The notes beneath the pieces are model-generated. The model had not been told where the DNA came from and ran no database searches. It saw nothing but the letters and a program-made list of their open reading frames with translations. A stretch of DNA of 64,000 bases from Lingula anatina (lineage: Eukaryota > Brachiopoda > Lingulata > Lingulida > Lingulidae): assembly GCF_001039355.2 (NCBI RefSeq), contig NW_019775481.1, positions 247,934 through 311,933 of the forward strand, written 5' to 3'. The translations under genes and the position numbers were made by a program. Of the stretch, positions 61,501-64,000 are shown in pieces; position 1 is the first letter of the stretch; every line of letters begins with the position of its first letter.

Positions 61501-61693
61501 TAAACTGAATGGGAAATTCACAGAAATGTGACATGGCTGAGGCTCGCTACAAATTTACACTTTGCAACCCCTGGAATGAATTGAAAGAGAGCCATGGCTT
61601 AAAATTACCGGTGAGTAAAGGCTGTATGACCCCATTTTGACCGTGCTTGGATAGTTTGGTTGACAACGGCACTCCTTTTTCGGGGGCCTCCAT
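37831..61693 (-). CDS. NAPRT: Nicotinate phosphoribosyltransferase, 14 exons, complete
   Basis: Makes nicotinate mononucleotide from nicotinate and PRPP with ATP, first step of the Preiss-Handler NAD pathway, in the cytosol. Exons (transcript order): 61609-61693, 59459-59629, 56331-56541, 55633-55763, 52202-52317, 42295-42379, 41262-41370, 40605-40745, 40162-40246, 39629-39709, 39207-39309, 38647-38804, 38311-38418, 37831-37908. All junctions are GT-AG and in phase; the sum is 1,662 nt, 553 residues plus TAA, close to the human length. Family motifs are intact: [12 protein letters not shown] from 29, [34 protein letters not shown] near 219-225 with the phosphorylated-His region, [10 protein letters not shown] near 325-333, [10 protein letters not shown], and [13 protein letters not shown] near 382-394. 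The start ATG at 61691-61693 is the first in frame. Introns carry MITEs, a minisatellite and EGF-like exons on the other strand. Confidence 0.95.
41555..41574. repeat. Poly-C tract followed by (CA)n
   Basis: About 18 C in a row lie in NAPRT intron 6, then a short CA tract. Length is likely uncertain in the assembly. Confidence 0.9.
41685..42001. mobile_element. Foldback MITE with arms of about 108 bp
   Basis: The left arm 41685-41793 (CAGGCCTACCCAACTACCAG...) and right arm 41892-42001 are near-perfect inverted complements around a loop of about 100 bp. Flanks ATTTT and GTTTT may be a 5-bp target duplication with one mismatch. The CAGG ends suggest hAT affinity (inference). It lies in NAPRT intron 6 (between exons 41262-41370 and 42295-42379). 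Confidence 0.85.
42563..42905. mobile_element. MITE family A, copy 2
   Basis: Inverted ends TTAAAGGGATAATTACTC and the matching right end, same orientation as the copy at 442-795. It lies in NAPRT intron 5. Confidence 0.8.
43430..43451. repeat. (GA)n microsatellite
   Basis: About 11 GA units in NAPRT intron 5. Confidence 0.9.
43496..43712. mobile_element. MITE family B, copy 3
   Basis: Ends GACCCCATTCCCAGAGATTA and the reversed AATCTATGGGAATGCACCC; interior as in the other copies but inverted relative to copy 1. It lies in NAPRT intron 5. Confidence 0.85.
43873..44218. mobile_element. MITE family A, copy 3 (reverse orientation)
   Basis: Same ends and interior as the copy at 442-795 but inverted; it lies 160 bp from a family B copy. 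Confidence 0.8.
44346..44466. mobile_element. Possible small inverted-repeat element with ACAGATCTGCAGATC ends
   Basis: ACAGATCTGCAGATC at the left and GATCTGCAGATCTGT at the right bound about 120 bp with a non-coding interior. The end itself contains a palindrome (GATCTGCAGATC). A single copy only, so this is tentative. Confidence 0.4.
45102..45364. other. Exact 131-bp duplication around a single N, probable assembly artefact
   Basis: Bases 45102-45232 and 45234-45364 are identical, separated by one N at 45233. Two contig ends that overlap but were joined with a token gap would give exactly this pattern. Confidence 0.9.
48357..48378. repeat. Poly-G tract
   Basis: About 18 G in a row near the first EGF-like exon, directly followed by a fragment of the GGTGTACCATGAAAATCTGA-ended element. 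Confidence 0.9.
48757..51920 (+). CDS. Group of EGF-like exons on the strand opposite NAPRT (partial gene)
   Basis: Four exons, each phase 1-1 with good acceptors and donors, encode EGF-like modules. Exons 48757-48897 and 51442-51582 (47 codons) have spacing RC...C...LRC...GFYCFC..GY.GD..KC, near the calcium-binding or laminin-like type. Exons 49428-49538 and 49863-49973 (37 codons) read [27 protein letters not shown], the Notch/Delta type with six cysteines. A possible last exon 51883-51920, after a strong TTTTTTACAG acceptor, adds about 13 codons and TAA in phase. No signal-peptide exon was found, so this is a partial gene or an exon graveyard. EGF modules mediate extracellular contacts. 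The whole group lies in NAPRT intron 5, and the two exon types are each duplicated together with flanking repeat fragments. Transcription is unproven. Confidence 0.55.
50199..50475 (+). mobile_element. tRNA-derived SINE
   Basis: The left end has a polymerase III A-box-like TGGCCTTGTGG and, about 45 bp later, a B-box-like GGATTTGACCC, the spacing of a tRNA head. A non-tRNA body follows. It is inserted between the EGF-like exons. Family not identified; orientation taken from the boxes. Confidence 0.5.
51074..51316. mobile_element. Near-perfect hairpin MITE, arms over 110 bp
   Basis: The left arm starts GGCTTCGTTCACATGCAATG and the right arm ends with its complement. The arms match almost throughout, with a small loop and a short direct repeat TTATAGTAAC at the centre. 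TTT flanks both ends, a possible 3-bp target duplication, and GGC...TTCACA-like ends recall PIF/Harbinger MITEs (inference). The arms hold many CpGs, unlike the surroundings. The near identity of the arms argues for a young insertion. Confidence 0.85.
52001..52201. repeat. Short tandem repeat 'gctgacccctayTGA'
   Basis: Three imperfect copies of 'tgacccctactgaa' at 52090-52155 lie in the first part of NAPRT intron 5, just past the exon 5 donor. Confidence 0.5.
52822..52874. repeat. (TAAA)n tract
   Basis: Tetranucleotide repeat in NAPRT intron 4; similar simple tracts occur at 53219-53244 and 53340-53358 (AAT). Confidence 0.85.
53852..53908 (-). pseudogene. Duplicated 5' half of NAPRT exon 5
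   Basis: After an acceptor TTTGTAG the minus strand reads in frame [19 protein letters not shown]. This parallels exon 5 ([19 protein letters not shown] at 52261-52317), with similarity continuing into the upstream intron ('catcaactga'). A GTAGCA donor-like site follows at once. The 57-nt piece is phase 1-1, so its inclusion would keep frame but repeat a conserved strand; it lacks the following THAHAF segment. Most likely a relic of segmental duplication. Confidence 0.7.
53985..54685. repeat. 34-bp minisatellite
   Basis: About 20 head-to-tail copies of a 34-bp unit (gtgacagtgtgtttg then ttatggcagtgtgttagat). Units differ at a few positions (agat/aggt, gaca/gcca, gtttgt/gttttt), and the variants recur in patterned order, indicating amplification of multi-unit blocks. 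It lies in NAPRT intron 4 and ends about 40 bp before a family B MITE. There are no unique spacers, so it is not a CRISPR array. Confidence 0.95.
54722..54938. mobile_element. MITE family B, copy 4
   Basis: Nearly identical to the copy at 43496-43712, in the same orientation; inserted beside the minisatellite in NAPRT intron 4. Confidence 0.85.
56624..56850. mobile_element. MITE family B, copy 5
   Basis: Ends AGACCCCATTCCCATAGATT and CTCTGGGAATGCACCC; carries a small internal duplication ('ctaaatctctgg') near its right end. It lies in NAPRT intron 2 close to exon 3. Confidence 0.8.
56851..59458. other. NAPRT intron 2 non-coding part
   Basis: No exon was supported. It contains an (ATTT)n tract at 58520-58560 and, at 57950-58030, a diverged copy of a repeat ('ttttggctcccaaaa') that recurs near 60260-60340 in intron 1. 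Confidence 0.45.
60632..60798. mobile_element. Short MITE with CAGGGGC inverted ends and TATCA target duplication
   Basis: The left end is CAGGGGCTGATCCAGA and the right end TGAATCCGCCCCTG; exact TATCA flanks both sides (60627-60631 and 60799-60803). CAGGGGCGGATYCAG-like ends are typical of hAT elements; a 5-bp rather than 8-bp duplication points to the hAT5-like group (inference). It lies in NAPRT intron 1. Confidence 0.75.
61280..61323. repeat. Poly-C and (CA)n tract
   Basis: A run of about 14 C followed by (CA)12 in NAPRT intron 1. Confidence 0.9.
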
Positions 61694-61998
61694 CTTTGCT
61701 TCTTTTCGTTTCTATGGTTAACCTGCAGCGGCTGCCAGGATGCCCTTGTGCTTGTCGTTCCTTTCGGATTTGCGGAAATACCCGAAGTAGGAAAACTAGG
61801 TCATCACTTATTTCCGGAATCGAAATTATTTTTTCACAAACATATTTTATATATGATTAGTAAATTATTTACAGAGGAAAATTATTATTATCCCTGAAAC
61901 ATGATGTAAAAGATTGAATTTTAAGGTTTTTGAAAAAAAAAAGATTACCTGTTTGTAGTGACCTTGAGGGCAAGTGACCTTCTGTATAAGATGTAAAC
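61694..61998. promoter_or_regulatory. Bidirectional promoter between NAPRT and the 61999 gene
   Basis: The two start codons are divergent and 305 bp apart, so both transcripts must begin in this interval or read through it. It holds a palindromic ETS-type site TTCCGGAA at 61812-61819 and CpGs near 61750-61790. No clear TATA box was assigned. Confidence 0.6.
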
Positions 61999-62093
61999 AT
62001 GGCGGACGACGACGACACCGACGGCAGACCAGCTGTCGAAGAGATTCAGCCGATGGCAGAGGACAAACCAAACTATTCCACACAAAATTACAG
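61999..62093 (+). CDS. First coding exon of a plus-strand gene, family unknown
   Basis: ATG in strong context (AACATGG) opens 31 codons, an acidic N-terminus (MADDDDTDGRPAVEEIQPMA...) ending TQNY plus AG at a GTACAT donor, phase 2. An upstream ATG at 61991 is closed at once by TAA. The rest of the gene lies to the right, beyond the window or in exons I could not recognise in 62.1-64 kb. Its divergent start next to NAPRT and ordinary housekeeping-type promoter support a real gene. Nothing in these residues names the family. Confidence 0.6.
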
Positions 62094-63131
62094 GTACATT
62101 CTTAAAGATGACTCCTTAGCGATTGTTTTGTTGCCAGACAATCACTGATTTCCTTTCAGATTTCAGTCGAATTCGAACCGAAATCCGGTGTCGCGGTGAC
62201 CGAAACTTGCGGGCAATTTTGACCGAGTTTTGACAAGTAGCATTAGCAACCGCATAGTCAGGTAGTCCTTGTTTTAGCCGCAAATTTGCATCGGGACAGT
62301 TGAATTCATTTATACAATATGTTCATTTAGATAATATGATATCAGTATAGGAAATGTTGAAAAGGGGTTAAATTAAAATTTTCACTTGTAGATATTTTTG
62401 AACGATTTTTTTTTACATTTTGAGACGTGCGTGTCTACAGTACGTGTTACTAATAGTGGCTCGTCTCTGGCAAAGTAAACATTTGTATGTTTGTTTTTAA
62501 TTAACATCTAATGAATTGTCAGCTTAGCTTCTGTTTTACTTTCGTGCAGAAAGACTCCTGTGATTGAGATCAATTTATATGTGATCAATACAAGACTGTT
62601 TGCTGGGTCAAGCTGACCTTACTGTTTGCATGTTTGATTGTTTTTTTAACTATTTTGAAACTGTTGCCACCATTTTTCTTTATTTTATAAAACTCTTATT
62701 AAAATCATAATTTGACTTAATGGTTAGACACCTTCAAGCATTACCAAGATCAATACATTGACCAATCATGTAGGATTTATTGCTTGGGTCAGGCTTTTTC
62801 TCTTTATTTATTTGTTTGTTTTTACCTTTTGGCAACATGTACCATTGAGTATCCTTGTTTTTACAAATTGCTTATTAAAGTGATGGGAGGGGGGGGGGTT
62901 AGATGACATGATATCCACACAGCCCATTCGACCAGTCAACTCACCTTGATATAAAGTCATAAATCATGTCAAGTAGGAATAATACAGATCTGTTTAAAAA
63001 CTACCACATTATAGTACCATAAAACCACTCAAATGGAACCGTTGAATAAACCCGTCTGTCTGAAATAATTGCTTGTTTGTGGTTGGGCAGTTAAGGAGAC
63101 CTGTTGATGTCAACCTAAAATAGGTAAACTA

Positions 63132-63347
63132 AGGCTCTATTCCCATAGATTTTAGATCGATCTATCCCCGCGGGGAGTCTCACTAGATTACTTTCAGATA
63201 ATCCGACTTAAATGTCCGTCCCACCTACTACAAACTGTAAGGGGGTAATTAACTTTGGTGTCCGCCCGGCTGACAGCTATTTAGCGTGAACCCCCAGGGA
63301 GTTAGGTCGATCTAAAGTAGGTCGATCTAATGTATGGAAATGGGATG
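63132..63347. mobile_element. MITE family B, copy 6
   Basis: Very close to the copy at 32065-32276, in the same orientation, in the first intron of the 61999 gene. Confidence 0.85.
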
Positions 63348-63448
63348 TAACAATACCAAATTTATAACTCACAGGTGGTCCCCTAAAGAGCCCCCACTAC
63401 ACTTTGTATTTTTAATCTTTTGGTTGTCCAACAGGTACCTTGGTGACA

Positions 63449-63794
63449 TTAAAGGGATAATAACTCTTCGCTTCGGCCAAAAAAAAAAAAAAAAGAGTTT
63501 TCCTGGAGTAAACAACAATTTTTCCATACTTACCAATGGTTAATGAATCCATTTTTACATTCAGAGTAAGTCCCTGGTTTTTTTCTAAAAAGTTTGGTTT
63601 TTTGTTAAAATCTCTTAAGAGATTTTAACAGTGTAGCCATCAATGGAGGTCACGTGGTCTAAAGACAAGCTCAGATATCAGAATAATAGCTATAACTGCC
63701 TTTTGGTAAAACAAAATATTATATTTCTATGAGTTTTTCACAATGTTTTTATTGTGAAATATAGATCTCATATGAAGAGTTATTATCCCTTTAA
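63449..63794. mobile_element. MITE family A, copy 4
   Basis: Inverted ends and TTAA flanks as in the other copies; the interior is close to the copy at 442-795. It lies 100 bp from a family B copy. Confidence 0.85.
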
Positions 63795-64000
63795 TTTAAG
63801 GTACATTTTTGTTCAGTTGTTTAATAAGAATACTAAATTCCTCCATTCCAAGAAAATGTCAGTGTACCTAACATTATTATTAAAATCACTGCCATAAAAT
63901 AAATAAAATGAAACTAACAAAAATCAAGCTTAACTATCTCTTTTGATTACCATTTCAATCAACAGAAAACTTACCTCATGAAAAACAACATACAATTTCA

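Overview
The window reads as a piece of draft genome from a bilaterian animal, probably a marine invertebrate (mollusc or invertebrate deuterostome). The evidence is AT-rich non-coding DNA, multi-exon genes with GT-AG introns, phase 1-1 EGF modules, a vertebrate-like NAPRT gene, a Helentron, many MITEs, a tRNA-like SINE and assembly gaps (runs of N at 16261-16543 and 34393-35032, single Ns at 26424 and 45233). I cannot name the species.

Layout. (1) 1-16.2 kb is mobile-element territory. A large minus-strand Helentron (Helitron2-type rolling-circle element) has an 842-residue ORF1 with a cysteine-peptidase-like domain and a long basic repeat (10837 down to 7806). It also has a Rep-helicase-endonuclease gene fed by tandem micro-exons (7532 down to 1853). 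Upstream lie a duplicated leader, a 0.9 kb inverted-repeat element and a 767-bp tandem duplication, one copy of which has caught a truncated LINE. (2) 17.28-17.88 kb holds the last two exons of an unidentified minus-strand gene. (3) 19.37-19.84 kb is the first coding exon of an unidentified plus-strand gene, followed by about 12 kb of intron-like or intergenic DNA with a decayed Ty3/Gypsy reverse transcriptase, MITEs and a 0.4 kb dispersed repeat. (4) 31.8-35.5 kb is an integrase-derived, intron-bearing gene (KRBA2/Ginger-like) broken by internal duplication. (5) 37.83-61.69 kb is a complete 14-exon nicotinate phosphoribosyltransferase gene (NAPRT, minus strand, 553 aa). Its introns hold MITEs, a 34-bp minisatellite, a duplicated half exon and a plus-strand group of EGF-like exons. 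(6) From 61999 a plus-strand gene starts head to head with NAPRT, 305 bp away.

NAPRT is the one clear metabolic gene: it makes nicotinate mononucleotide from nicotinate and PRPP, the first step of the Preiss-Handler NAD pathway. The rest of the window is dominated by transposable elements and their remains. Exon boundaries were placed by eye from reading frame, splice consensus and family similarity; no alignment, transcript or database search was possible.
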